Source: Hyalella azteca
Taxonomy: Eukaryota > Arthropoda > Malacostraca > Amphipoda > Hyalellidae
Direction: 5' to 3'
DNA length: 64,000 nucleotides
Assembly: GCF_000764305.2 (NCBI RefSeq)
Contig: NW_025947397.1
Span: 1-64,000 of the forward strand
The notes under the pieces are model-generated. The model searched no databases, was not told the DNA's origin, and saw only the letters and a program-made list of their open reading frames with translations. Each line of letters begins with the position of its first letter. Within the stretch, counting starts at the first letter, position 1. The position numbers were made by a program, and so were the translations under genes. Below are positions 32,661-44,374 of the stretch, piece by piece.

Positions 32661-33848
32661 GTTACTGCTATAAATATGCCCAATATGTTCAGTACGACTG
32701 TTCAAGCGAGCATTCAGAACTCTGAAGATTGTGATAGTAAATATTGTTGTATTTATTTCTGATAGATATTGAAACGATGCCTTAGCGGCAACGCGAGCAG
32801 AGGGACTGGTGGAGTTCAGCATAAATGGTGAACTTTTTGGCTATTTTCTTTACTTATAAATTCCTGGTGAATTTGCGACTTAAGCAGCCAAGTGATTTTA
32901 ATACTTATATCTGGTGGATTCTGTGTTAAAACAACTGAAGAATTTGTGCGACATGGCTCGCACTGCAGCCACTCGCCTGCCTCCAGTAGAAACGATCTAC
33001 TCTATACCAAGGACTACTACACACAGGACATGCATAGCCTATGTCCAGCCTCTGCTAGCAGAGGCGATCGCCTACACTATGAAAATGCTGGTGTTTTAGA
33101 CTACTACACACATTGTAATACTATTGTATGAAACAATTATGGGCATATCATTTGTTGATGCCACTAAAACAACAGCATTTTCATAGTGTAGGCGATCGCC
33201 TCTGCTAGCAGAGGCTGGACATAGGCTATGCATGTCCTGTGTGTAGTAGTCCTTGCTCTATACATAAAACGGAATTACAACTTTTTGGCGGGATCAGCTC
33301 AGCTTTGCAGTTATTTCTTATCACTTATTTATCGACCCCTACAAATAGCAGTTTTGACCAGTACTACACGGTTTTTATTAACGAGCGGGGAGTTGATCCA
33401 GTATCCGCCGAGGGGCGACTCACGTGTCGCAAACGGTAGATGAAACGTTGCGAAAATCTGACATCTGGCGGAGCCTCTGAAACATAATCTGATAATCTTA
33501 ATAGTCAGGATCAAATTCAACGAGGCTACATACGTGAAGTATGTAGGAGGCTTCCTTTTAACAGATCCCGGGCGCGCCTCCTCGGCGGTGTCAAGGGACA
33601 TGACATGTTTTATTTATAGTGAACAATAATTCTCCCAGTGAATAATTCAGGCGATTCGATGCAATACTGTTTTGAATTTTCGTCGGAGAATTACGTTTTT
33701 TCATTAATGGGAAGGACGAAGTAATAATGACAGGAAATTACAAAATTAAATAGGCGTATAACATCATAAACTGGATAATACCTATAACGATTATGAAACA
33801 AGTAAAATAAACTATTCAAAATTACTCGTCATAATACGAGTAATTTAC
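32661..33848. repeat. Block D, copy 2, with two insertions
   Basis: Matches 30161-31015. Extra DNA at 32814-32910 is flanked by the 8-bp repeat ctggtgga, and extra DNA at 33008-33255 is flanked by ctctatac. Confidence 0.9.
33008..33255. mobile_element. 248-bp fold-back MITE with 8-bp target duplication
   Basis: Arms of over 80 bp (starting caaggactactacacacagg) are near-perfect inverted repeats around a ~75-bp loop. It is flanked on both sides by ctctatac, and block D copy 1 has a single uninterrupted ctctatac at the same point. Eight-base duplication suggests mobilisation by an hAT-type transposase. It has no coding frame. The arms are so alike that the insertion should be recent. Confidence 0.95.
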
Positions 33849-35544
33849 TAGTGACAAGTGACGCTTTACCCTGTCACTTGCCTTAATTATTACTACGAGT
33901 ACTACTTTACTGACAGGACAACATCGTTCGCCGCAGTGACGGCCATTGAGTTGCTCGCTCAACAGCGCCGCATAATGCGAGTGACCGCGCGAGTCCCGCA
34001 CTCATGGATGAGCAACTTGCCGCACAATAATTTAACCTGAATAAACTTCAGTGATGGACTGCACTTGAGATGCATCTTAATAAAAAAACGAGAGTTATGA
34101 GATTGTTATGAAGATATATTTCAATAGATTCTCGGAATAGATAATATCTTCATAATAGATAATAGATTCTCGGATTCTCGGAATAGATAAAGATTCCGAG
34201 TCTAGTTTAATATCAGCAGTTTCAAATCCGGAACAATACATGTATTATAAAATTTCTTTTTTGAACTGATGATGGAAATGGTCCTCAAAACGTTTTCAAT
34301 GATGTATAGTGAATTTATTTTATTTTTTTTTGCTGTAACATTCTTAGTTACTTGCTTACTTCTCTATTATTAGTTTACTTCAGCAAACTAATAATAGAAT
34401 AGAACTAAATTATCAACACTTGCTTTTATTCTCCGGGCATCCACGAATTGTGTGCCGTATAAAAGCCAACATGTATAAATTTTCTAATATATTTTGCACC
34501 ATACAATGAAAACAAACGACATGAACGTATGGAAATGACAGCACAATCAAGTGCGTCTTTATAATGCGTCTCGCGCGTGCAGGTAGCATAGCTACACATC
34601 ACCAGGACGATGCTGCAACCTGCGCCTTTCCTCATATCTCTCATGTTACTGTTGGGAAAGCAACATTTTTAGAACTGCTAGAGGTATAAGTAATAAAAGC
34701 TACTTAGTTAGTTTGTGTTATAAATTACTATAGCAATAACTACCTCTTAAGCGAACATTTAAATACCAGTGAACACAAACTCATCTTCAATATCGCTGCG
34801 AGAGCGGCAGTTAAGGAGAGTTAAGGATAAGGCGGCAGGTATAAGGAGCGGCAGTTAGGATAAGAAATTACTGAACAGAGGGAGGGTTCAGTCAGCTACT
34901 GAACAAACACTAGAAACTGTGAGCCCTAAATATGACTTTTACCCCACTCGGGTTCTAGGCCTCAGTCAACAGACTTGTATATCACGGCAACACAGACAAC
35001 GTAAATAATTTTAAATATTTGTCCCTGCAGGGCTGATAGATGAGAGTTGTAGCGAACTCCCATCTCTCTTCATCGCATCATAATTATGTAGCGTTCATTG
35101 AATAAACTTCGAACTTCGCCACAATAACCGAATGTCGGTGATAGAGGCTTGTTAAACTCACATGCGTGTAAGGCACCGATGAGCCACACTACTCATGCAA
35201 GATTTTTCGTTTATGTTAGTCAATCCTCAAATAATGCGTGTGCGTCATGTAATCAGTGAACATGGACGAGAATTCAACAGTTACAGCAATGGTAATATCT
35301 CATAAAATGAAAAGGTTATATTTTATGGTATGTGGTAGGACCTGGCTTTAGGAGATGATGCCCTGCATTATCTTGAGACCGATATAAGTAGGAGCGGCAA
35401 GTACATCCTGTTGCACTGTTCATGAGCGGTGTACCGCAATATTCTGCGACACTGGTTATTGACTACACTTGGTTTATGGTCGATTAGCATAAGACAAAGT
35501 CATGCCCAAAAATTAGGAACCTTTTGGTGAGGCAACTTATTTAC
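33849..35544. other. No gene; hairpin and diverged repeat pieces
   Basis: A hairpin (ctattattagttt / aaactaataatag) lies at about 34361-34402. A scrap near 34555 (gcgtctcgcgcgtgca) is shared with blocks A and B. Positions ~34950-35250 resemble ~27220-27620 at low identity. Nothing coding is recognised. Confidence 0.45.
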
Positions 35545-36378
35545 AAGTCAAATATATTTCTTAGACTTAGGAAGAGTACAGAGCCATTCTGTCCATAGAG
35601 CCATTCATGGAATCTTCTGCAATTATCTTAAGAGCAAGAGTTGCTTTTATTCAATAAGTGCAATTTCATGAACTTCTAAGGGTCAACATTCTACAGTATT
35701 TCTTTGCCAAAATGGACAACTTCTGAACAGAATTCCAGTTTTGGAATGAACATAAAGACAAACGTAGGAGTCGTAGACTCTTACATATCTACATACAACT
35801 TTCTCGGCGTCTAAGTAAGTCAAATGCGTGCCTAATTAATGCTATCTGAGTTCATATTTGCCTTTCAAGCTACTTGTGCTACGTACTACTAGACATTCAA
35901 TACTTTATCGTTACTCCCCAGTATTTTTCTAATCAACTCTCCTCCAGCACTGGCGATACATACTCTAGGCCCTAGGGCGAAGGGTTGCTAGGGTCTGGGC
36001 TCAAATCCTTGGCAAGCTGCAAAAACAATCTAGGAAGTCTAGAATCGGCGACACGCCAGATCTAGCATAATCATCACAGTCACCACAATTGCTGGTTGGT
36101 TAAATTCTCATCGTCTTGATCAAAAACGGTTCAAAATCTAAATGCATCGTCAGTCCCAAGATACTATAATGATAGAGTAGGCGTAATAAATTAGTGGATT
36201 AGCTCTGTAAAATCCACCCTGACCCTCAAGCACAACCTACGAGCCGCCAAAGACTCCATCAGCCGCTCAAAGGAATAGATCAATCGAGCGCGTTTCTGCG
36301 GTGCGCCGCCAGACGCACCTGACGCGTCTTTGTGCGTCTCGCGCGTGCAGTTGAACGCAATTCTGGGTCGGAAAAGCG
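35545..36378. repeat. 834-bp duplicated block A, copy 2
   Basis: Matches 26021-26854; interrupted at 36378/36379 by the Gypsy LTR. Confidence 0.9.
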
Positions 36379-36879
36379 TGTAAGACGTGGGAATGCTAGC
36401 AGCGCAGTATTGAGTCACTTAAGGTCTGTGACTCGTGCCAAACGTTTGCTTGTACCAAACGTCCTTTGATTCGGCTAAGGCGTCTAAGTCAGAGACCAGA
36501 CTGCGCTAGCGTCTTACAATTATTTTTCGTATTAGGGAATGAAACGCAGTAGTAGTTCTCCTAATTAACTGGGTCATGGTCTGGAGGCCAGATTGAGAAT
36601 GGTATTACAGATATGCAAATGATTATGACAACTAGAGTTACTTGAAGTTGTAACATCCTAGGTCGGTGCTAATAATATTAATATGTAGCCAAATAATATC
36701 TTACAGAAAATTAACTGCTAATGATAATTGGTAATGATGCTTAAAGCAATAACATGGATAATAGTGTTGAGTCAGAGTTGATGGGTAACTCTGCTAAAAT
36801 TCACTGGGCTAGCAACGTTCCTCGAAAATGAGTTACGGGGGTAACTGAAGGAAATATATGTATATACATGGTCGCTACA
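36379..36879 (-). repeat. 3' LTR of the Gypsy element
   Basis: 501 bp, complete. Its plus-strand start tgtaagacgtgggaatgcta recurs at 41035 and the shared sequence continues through agcaacgtt. Confidence 0.92.
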
Positions 36880-37890
36880 GATATCCCCCCTCTTGATCGA
36901 AAGAGGTTCGATCACTTCGATCGTTACCTTACGACTAGGTTTGACAAAGCGACCTGAACGCGTCTTGTAGCCGGTAGATTGGTTATCATTTTCTAAAAAT
37001 ACAGGTTTTAAGCGATCGATGGATACCATTTCATGCTTTCCTTGACAATCGATGACAAAAGTTTTATTGAAACGCTCCAAAACTTTAAAAGGGCCATCAT
37101 AAGGATGCTGCAATGGTGATCGAATCATATCGCGACGCAGAAAAACATGAGTGCAAGTTTTTAAGTCATCCGATACAAAGAGTTTCATTGACGTTTTGTT
37201 ACGTGGAGCTGTTGGCCGAAGTTCTGTCATTCGTTCGCGGAGCTGTCCCATGAACTGTTGAGGGTCGACTGGTGTAGAAGAAGGAACAAAAATTTCGCCA
37301 GGGAGCCTCAGACTTGTTCCGTATACCAATTCTGCGGTGGTGCAAGATAAATCTGGTTTAAACACACACCTTATGCCGAGCAGAACAAGTGGCAGGGAAA
37401 CCATCCAGTTGGGAGATGTCCCGTGAGCCATTATGGATGACTTTAATTGTCTGTGGAAACGTTCCACTAACCCGTTTGCCTGCGGATGATATGCTGTAGT
37501 GTGGATATGATGAGCTCCAAGGTACTGCTGCAGCTCACGCCAGAGGGACGACTCAAACTGGCGACCACGGTCTGTGGTTACCGTGGAGGGTACGCCGAAT
37601 CGACTAACCCAACCGTGAAGAAAAGCTTGTGCTACAGTAGCGGCGGAAATGTCGGTGATGGGGATAGCTTCTGGCCATCGTGTGAACCGGTCTACGCATG
37701 TCAATAGGTATCGATATCCCTGGCTTACCGGAAGTGGACCGACGATGTCGACGTGGACGTGGTCGAAACGGCACGAGGGAAAGGCAAAGGTACCTAGAGG
37801 AGATCGGGTGTGTCGGTGAACTTTCTATCGTTGGCATTGTAAACAGTTGCGTGCCCACGATCGTACGTCCTTAATTAATTAATTAATTTA
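36772..37890 (-). pseudogene. Integrase region of Gypsy pol
   Basis: The zinc-binding region begins in the preceding frame (H...H as NLSHPGIRATQH, then C..C as CLQC). The catalytic core shows [20 protein letters not shown] and ERFHRQLK, consistent with the D,D-35-E arrangement. Damage: a TTAA-rich tetranucleotide expansion at 37870-37900 and an in-frame TAG at 37827-37825 inside the zinc finger. The remaining core frame of 310 codons is intact. A C-terminal DNA-binding region ([11 protein letters not shown]) is visible. Confidence 0.9.
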
Positions 37891-38430
37891 TTAATTAATT
37901 GAAAGCCAGACGTATCTCTGCGATATCAAATGTTGAGTCGCCCTTATACCTGGGTGAGAGAGGTTGTGGAGCGACGAGAAAACCTGGTAACGCAGATCTT
38001 TTGGCACAAAGGGGCGTGTTCGAGTACCATTTACGTCACACCTGATTTCAGTTGGCAATCCTGGAAGTAGGACTTTGCGGAGAACCAGAGATGTGTTCTT
38101 TTCCACCGAGGCTAACTCTGCGCATTTAGTCTGCGCGGTTGCGATATCTTCGAGGATTTGTGGAGTAGACACTGCCTGGATGCGGGACAGTGCATCAGCA
38201 GGGGCATTGGCACTGCCTTTGATGTGTCGAATGTCCGTAGTGAACTGGGATATGAACTCTAAGTGACGCAGCACACGAGGTGGGTGAGAAGTTCTATTAG
38301 CATTAAAAACGAACGATAATGGTTTATGGTCGGTTAAAACGTGGAAAGATCGACCTTCGAGCAGGTGTTCAAAATGTTTGATTGCTGCGAAAATTGCCAG
38401 CAATTCTCTTCCAAATGCACTGTAGTTTTT
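37891..38430 (-). pseudogene. RNase H region of Gypsy pol
   Basis: The frame shows FAAIKHFEHLLEGRSFHVLT, DHKPLSFVF and HIKGSANAPADALSRI, the usual Gypsy RNase H motifs. It is separated from RT only by an in-frame TAG at 38433-38431; the reading frame itself does not shift. Confidence 0.9.
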
Positions 38431-38433
38431 CTA

Positions 38434-39762
38434 TGGTGCCGAGAGTTTTCGTGAGTAGAAAGAAATGGGTTGCCAATGGTCGTCGATCTTCTGTTGTAGA
38501 GCTCCTCCGATTGCAAAATCAGATGCGTCTACTGCAAGATTCAATTCTGCGTCAGGCCGAGGATGAGATAACACCTGAGCACCAGATAAGGCTTGTTTGG
38601 ATGTTTCAAAAGCCTGTTGCTGAGCATCCGTCCAGGTAAGTTTTGTCGACAATCCTCGCTTTGAAGGTGTCAACATCCCGTGGAGAGGCGCGAGGAAAGC
38701 AGCACAGTTAGGGATAAATTGCCTGTAAAAGTTTATCATCCCTAAGTAGCGGCGAAGTGACTGTTGATCTTCAGGCCGAGGGAACAGCTTGATAAGCTCG
38801 CATTTTTGTTTCAGAGGAGATATACCAGAAGCAGTAATATTGTGTCCAAGAAAATCAATGGATGCTGTTCCAAAAACACATTTGTCTCTGTTTATTGCAA
38901 TGCCGAATGACTCTAGTCGCTTGAAAACGGCTTCAAGGTGCTTGTAGAGAGCTTCACTGTTGGGACTGGCAATCAATACGTCGTCAAGATACGGATAAGC
39001 GAAGGGGAGGCCCCTTAAAACTTCGTCTATAAAACGTTGAAACGTTTGCGCGGCATTGCGTAGTCCGAAAGGCATGCGAACAAATCCAAAAAGGCCGAAG
39101 GGAGTTGTGATTGCAGTCTTCGGAATGTCCGCTTCGTAAATCGGAATTTGATTGTAGGCGCGCACTAGATCAATTTTGCTGAAGATCGTGCTACCCGCGA
39201 GGGATGATGCAATATCTTGTATGAATGGTAGAGGGTAACGGTCAGGAACTGTTCGAGAGTCAAGTGCTCTGTAGTCGCCACATGGACGCCAGTCACCGTT
39301 GCTCTTGGTAACCATGTGGAGGGCTGACGACCAGCTGCTGGTAGAACGTCTCACTATGCCTAACTCACACATGTGCTCAAATTCTTGTTTTGCTGCTCGC
39401 AAGCGATCCGGTGCTAACCGGCGTGCTTTGCTATGCACTGGAGGGCCGGTAGTTTCAATATGGTGGCACACTGAGTGTTTCAAAGGAATATCGGTGTTCA
39501 AAGGCTTGAGTAAAGATGGGAATTTCAATAGTAGCTTGTCGTACTTACTGACACTTGCACTGTTAATAAACGAAATCCTACATTGAACACTATTAACGGG
39601 GTGGCCAGTTGTTTTCAAATTGGTTGAACCGTCCACTAAAGCACGCTTCTTCAAGTCGACCAGGAGGTTGAAATGATGCAAAAAGTCAGCACCCAGAATA
39701 GGTTGTTTCACACTTGCGATCAAAAACACCCACCTAAACGTCCGTCGTAGGCCAAAATCCAA
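38434..39762 (-). pseudogene. Reverse transcriptase of Gypsy pol
   Basis: A long open frame of more than 440 codons contains [47 protein letters not shown] and [11 protein letters not shown], which holds the catalytic aspartates. FLGHNI and [16 protein letters not shown] follow, the standard Gypsy RT order. The RT domain itself has no stop. Confidence 0.93.
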
Positions 39763-39925
39763 GGTGAGCGACTTTTCTCCAAAGACAGGTATGGATGATC
39801 AATTCGCTGCGTAGAGATGTGACGTTGGCGTCTTCAGACGGTCGTTCGTAGACGCTGGAAGTATGCTAACATCTGCACCGGTGTCAATTAAAAAGTTCAA
39901 GTTAGTGTGACGATCCGGGAGTCGT
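39763..39925 (-). pseudogene. Aspartic protease region of Gypsy pol
   Basis: FLIDTGADVSILPAS gives the retroviral-type DTGA active site. An in-frame TGA lies at 39801-39799, between the active site and the [11 protein letters not shown]...ILGADFL segment. The protease frame differs from that of gag, so the intact ancestor would have needed frameshifting. Confidence 0.85.
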
Positions 39926-40966
39926 AAAATTCGGCGCTTGCGAGCGGTGGTCGTCGTCATCATGCACTCGCGGCTCTCGTTTCCCCTTATAGTTGCAAGG
40001 AGAAACGCATTTTCGTGCTGCCGTTCCGAAACTCTTGTGGTAGTAACACTGCTGACCTGAAGCTGTGAAATTGTTTTGTCGCTGGGGGCTGCAGTGTTGC
40101 GCGTGCCTTTGGCGGTCTCTTGAAGGGGAACATGATCTGTCCTCGTTTTTCTGCACTATGGCGAGCACTTTTGAGACTTGATCCGAAAGGTCAGATACTT
40201 TCTTTTCCAAGTCTAGTATCTGGGGATTCGAGTGGGACGATGTTTGTACTGCATTAACACAGTTCTCGTCGACGTCCATTACCTGGTCTGCAATGCTTGC
40301 CAAGGTCTCCAGTGCCGTGTCCGTTGGCATAGTCGCTAAAGCACGCTGGATCGCGATAGGAAGTTTCTGCGTAAAAAGCTCGCGTAGTAATTTCTTGTCG
40401 AAATTTTTGCTGTCGTGCTGGAGTAGGCTTTGCATATGACGTAGAAGCTGCGATGGCTTACGGTCTCCGAGGTCTTCTCTAGAAAGTAACTGCCGGAATC
40501 GTTCGCGTTCGGAAATCGCGGTACGATCGATTATGGCTTGTTTCATCAAACCATACGGGTCTTCGACTTCGGTTGAGCACAAAACATCCCGCACTTCTGC
40601 TATTACTTCGTACGGAAGAGCAGACACCAAGTGATTATACTTGGTACGGCTTCGTGTGATGCCATGTAGCTGTAGGCTGAAATTTGTTTCGGCGTATGCA
40701 AACCAGGCAAGCGGGTCCTGTCTCCATATTTGCGGAAGCTTCAGTACAACTGCCGATACAGACGGTGAGTCGGTTGACAGGTCTGTGTGCGAGTCGGTTG
40801 AAGCAGCTTGGCTGACCGGTGTCAGGGTAGGAGATTCTGCAGTTGTGCCGAGCATGGTGTCGAGGAGAACCACGTGAATGAAACCTCTTTGTGCGCAGCA
40901 GTGAGGCGCAGAGTGTAGGACTACCGTCTGGCAGGCTCCGCGCGGGGGCAGCTTCCGTTCACACAA
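39902..40966 (-). CDS. Gag-like ORF of the Gypsy element
   Basis: A 354-codon open frame. The middle (PQIWRQDPLAWFAYAETNF, YNHLVSALPYEVIAEVRDVL) and the ERFRQLLSREDLGDRKPSQL region match Gypsy capsid proteins of arthropods. A Cys/His cluster near the end, CYYHKSFGTAARKCVSPC, is the degenerate knuckle usual in this group. The first ATG is uncertain; an internal ATG after about 36 codons (MLGTTAESP) looks more like the true start. No stop inside, in contrast to pol. Confidence 0.88.
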   Translation of the reverse strand: MCERKLPPRGACQTVVLHSAPHCCAQRGFIHVVLLDTMLGTTAESPTLTPVSQAASTDSHTDLSTDSPSVSAVVLKLPQIWRQDPLAWFAYAETNFSLQLHGITRSRTKYNHLVSALPYEVIAEVRDVLCSTEVEDPYGLMKQAIIDRTAISERERFRQLLSREDLGDRKPSQLLRHMQSLLQHDSKNFDKKLLRELFTQKLPIAIQRALATMPTDTALETLASIADQVMDVDENCVNAVQTSSHSNPQILDLEKKVSDLSDQVSKVLAIVQKNEDRSCSPSRDRQRHAQHCSPQRQNNFTASGQQCYYHKSFGTAARKCVSPCNYKGKREPRVHDDDDHRSQAPNFTTPGSSH

Positions 40967-41034
40967 CGTAGTGATCGTTGCCCTAGTGCGGAGTGGTGCG
41001 AGGAGTGGGTGAACTCTGATGAGAGGTCACCAGT

Positions 41035-43008
41035 TGTAAGACGTGGGAATGCTAGCAGCGCGGTATTGAGTCCCTTAAAGGTCTGTGACTCGTGCCAAAC
41101 GTTTGGTTGTACCAAACGCCCTTTGGTTCGGCTAAGGCAGTGGTTCCCAAACTTTTTCAGGCTGGCACCCCCTTTGGCTCCCTAGTGAATTTTTAGCGCC
41201 CCCCACAGACATACGCCTCTTTCTTGAAATTTAGTACGCTGCAATTTTAAAAGAGAAAGGTTAAACACAAATGTTTATTTCACAAATTGAACCCCCATTA
41301 GTGAACCACTGCGTTTTTCAGCTATTTAACTGTTTCAACACCAGAAACCTAGGACGTCTCGGGCGAATTTACGGCCGGACTCGTGGCCGATCTCACGACC
41401 CATCTCCAAATTCAATTATCAAGTAATATCTCCCAAACTAATGAGCGCAGATCTATGAAACTTTGAACACGTATTCATCAGAACCTAACGGTGATGTTTA
41501 GCTCGTGTTTTTTTATTTCACCTTCATTCGTGAGTTACGCGTATATTGCGAAACAGGCCGAAATTCGCAGTGATCAAAGAATTTTTCCAAACTATAGAAC
41601 AGATTTGAACGAAATTTTGAATATAGATTCCTAACTACCAAACAGTGATTTTTTAGCTTATAATTTTTTTTTATTTGATCGTTTGCGAGTTTTTTTTTTC
41701 ATTTCACCGTCATTCTTGATTACACACTTCCATATATTCGGCCCGTATCGCCTGGTAATTTGTGACTTAAATTCGCGGCGATGAAGAAATTTCTTCTAAA
41801 CTACAGAACAGATTTCAACGAAACTTTGTATATAATTACCTAACTTCTCAACGGTGATGTTTATCTCGTGACAATTTTTTTATTTTGCTTTCGTTCGCGA
41901 GTTATACAGATATAGGAGGAACGACCGGCTTTTCTACCGGCCGGTTTAACCAAGAGGCGTATACGTATAGCCGTATAATTCTCAAACGAAGGCAGAACGA
42001 AAAAATTGTAACGAGCTAAACATCACCGTTGCTGAGGTTAGGTATTTAAATACTAAGTTTCGTTCAAATCTGTTCAGCAGCTTGGAAATTATTTCTTGTT
42101 TACTGCGAATTTAAACACGTATTGCTGTTTAAATCACGAATGAAGGTGAAATGAAAAAAAAAATCCCGAACGAAGGCACAATCGAAAAAATTTTCACTAG
42201 CCAAACATTACCGTTCGGTAGTTAGGACTGCAAATTCAAAATTTCGTTAGAATCTGTTCAGTAGTTTGGAAGAAATTACTTGATCACCGTGAATTTCGGC
42301 CCGTATTGCCATGTAACTATGGCACAAACAAACGATGGCAAAATTCAAACCATTTTCACGAGCTAAACATTATCGTTAGGTCCTAATTATTACGTGTAGG
42401 TACTAAGTTTCATCGAGTGAATTTGGAAATTGCCGTGATCGCCGGCCGTTAATTTGTCAGAGACGTAAACGCACGTGTTGTGTACAAATCGTCAAACAAA
42501 CGTTCGAACTTCTGACATCGATTTCGGACAACCGACCCCCTATCGCCCCCCTACCGTCCTTTTCTTCCTTACCGCCCCCCAAAATCTTTCCACCGCCCCT
42601 AGAGGGGCGATATCGCCCACTTTGGGAACCACTGGGCTATGGAGTGTAAGTCAGAGACCAGACTGCGCTAGCGTCTTACAATTATGTTTCATATTGCGGA
42701 ATGAAAAACAGTAGTAGTTCTTTTAATTTACTTCGTCAAGGTCCGGAGGCTAATTTACTGGATCAAGGTCCGGAGGCCAGATTAAGAATGTTATTACAGA
42801 TATGCAAATGATTATGACAACTGGAGTTACTTGGAGTTGTAATATCCTAGGTCAGTGCTAATAATATTATTATGTAGCCAAATAATATCTAACAGAAAAT
42901 CAACTGCTAATAATAATTGGTAATGATGCTTAAGGCAATAACATGGATAATAGTGTTGAGTCAGAGTTGATGGGTAACTTTGCTAAAATTCACTAGGCTA
43001 GCAACGTT
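41035..43008 (-). repeat. 5' LTR of the Gypsy element, interrupted and truncated
   Basis: Matches the 3' LTR at both ends of the hAT-like insertion (41138-42634). It contains an extra ~25-bp tandem duplication (caaggtccggaggc at ~42750-42780) and lacks the outer ~60 bp. Confidence 0.9.
41138..42634. mobile_element. 1.5-kb hAT-like non-autonomous palindromic element
   Basis: Ends are cagtggttcccaaa and tttgggaaccactg, the CAGTGGTTC-type termini common in hAT elements. Flanks are ggctaagg (41130-41137) and ggctatgg (42635-42642), an 8-bp target duplication with one mismatch. The intact 3' LTR gives the pre-insertion sequence. No transposase is present. The interior repeats a module containing ggtgatgtttagctcgtg about three times forward (near 41490, 41645, 41860), then three times inverted (near 42010, 42206, 42358). 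The axis is near 41935. Confidence 0.95.
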
Positions 43009-43600
43009 TTATAAGAAATTATGTTCCGTTTTAATTGAGCGGGACCTTGTAGAATAAGTTTAGTTTTAAGTTGATTTCTAGATAGCTAGGAACCATTAAA
43101 GAGGAGGATTTTGGAGGCGTGAGCGATAGGTGATACCTAACAGTGTTCTGAACTGTTGATTTCTATATCAACTTTGGAGTGCAATTATCATCCTATTTCT
43201 TACTAATTAACTTGAATTAATGCATGACATGGGCCCTTTTGGCATTTAATGCATGCAACGTTACCTCTTTGGTTTGGCCCAACAATTTAAAGTCGTCTTT
43301 GACGCATTACTTTGGCAGTATTGCCGGCTTTCGAGCTTTAACTTAAACTACTAATTGCACTTGTGCACATTAACCTCCTTCTGCTAACTTGACAAGTTGG
43401 GCCAGCCATTAACTAATATTCCATTAATTGCACCATTTTACCACAAATATACCTCTGAACGGCTTTATTCAAGCCACTTCGAAATTCGCCAATGGCAATA
43501 ATTTTGAAGGTTGGTCTTCGCGAATAATTTAAATTGTGTCATGTGAAAATGTCGAGCTTTGACTTGTTCATATCATTTTACAATTGTTCTTGCCAGTATT
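43009..43600. other. No feature recognised
   Basis: Unique AT-rich sequence following the truncated LTR. It does not match the continuation of block A, so the element's original right flank is gone. Confidence 0.4.
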
Positions 43601-43604
43601 TGAA

Positions 43605-43774
43605 ACCCAATATATGGGTGAATTAACATCAAATATTTGTACACACATGGAAAAAATCCCGTACAGTAGTTATAATTTTCAGCGACATCTAATGGATATT
43701 TAACGAATGATTCTCTTAGGTAGATATTGATTAGCAGGATTCATGCCGGACTTCACATCATTAAGCATGCCGGT
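43605..43774. repeat. Fragment of repeat family R (end portion)
   Basis: tatgggtgaattaacatcaa through gattagcaggattcatgccg matches the end of the R units near 52.9, 55.4, 58.2 and 59.3 kb. Confidence 0.85.
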
Positions 43775-43775
43775 C

Positions 43776-44369
43776 ATCAAAAAATTACTCCGTGAAAATC
43801 GCTAGTTTAATTTTAATGAATTGAAGGAAGCAAGTTGTTCACTGCCTCTCTCAACACTGTACTCTCCTTGGATAAATATGAACGTGGATAAAATTATTCA
43901 TGTGAGCTGTGCTGCCATGATATACAAGTCTGCTGAAGCAGAGTGCTCAACTTCCATCCAAGGCATATATCATTGTTAACACTCAAACATTCTCATTATT
44001 CAATATCATGTTCAGTAAATGAATATATGATAAATCTGACTCCATCCTCTTTAGTAATTTAGTAAAATTATGATAAACTTTAATTTATTTGACCTTAATG
44101 GGACTGAGAATGGTCTAGCAAATGTAAGTTGCTGAAGTAGAGGGCATTTATTATGTTTATTATGTTATTATGTATTATGTTTATGTTTTGTTAACGAGCT
44201 GGCGCTTGTTACTTCCCATTTATGACTTTTGAAAATCCAAAAATATTTCGTCCCCAACACTAGCGTAAAAGGCAACAGAACAAGTAACAGTAGAGATACG
44301 AGTAACAGTAACGCTTTTCCGACACAGAATTGCGTTCAACTGCACGCGCGAGACGCACTAAGACGCGTC
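43776..44369. repeat. Block B, inverted copy
   Basis: Reverse complement of 26797-27389, flanked on both sides by gcatgc. Next to it, block C lies in direct orientation, so one locus has this segment flipped relative to the other. Confidence 0.85.
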
Positions 44370-44374
44370 ACCGC

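Larger units (their letters stand above)
36379..43008 (-). mobile_element. Ty3/Gypsy LTR retrotransposon, decayed
   Basis: Minus-strand element with 3' LTR at 36379-36879 and 5' LTR from 41035 to 43008. LTR ends are TGTA...TACA. A polypurine tract (AAGAGGGGGGATATC on the minus strand) abuts the 3' LTR. The sequence after the 5' LTR, ACTGGTGACCTC, is a possible primer-binding site. Gene order protease, RT, RNase H, integrase is typical of Ty3/Gypsy. There is no envelope gene. The outer ~60 bp of the 5' LTR and its flank are missing, so no target duplication can be read. Several in-frame stops show it is dead. Confidence 0.93.

Noticed and set aside
37486..37858. Extra frames on both strands inside the integrase region
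   Set aside because: Shadows of the degenerate pol reading frame.
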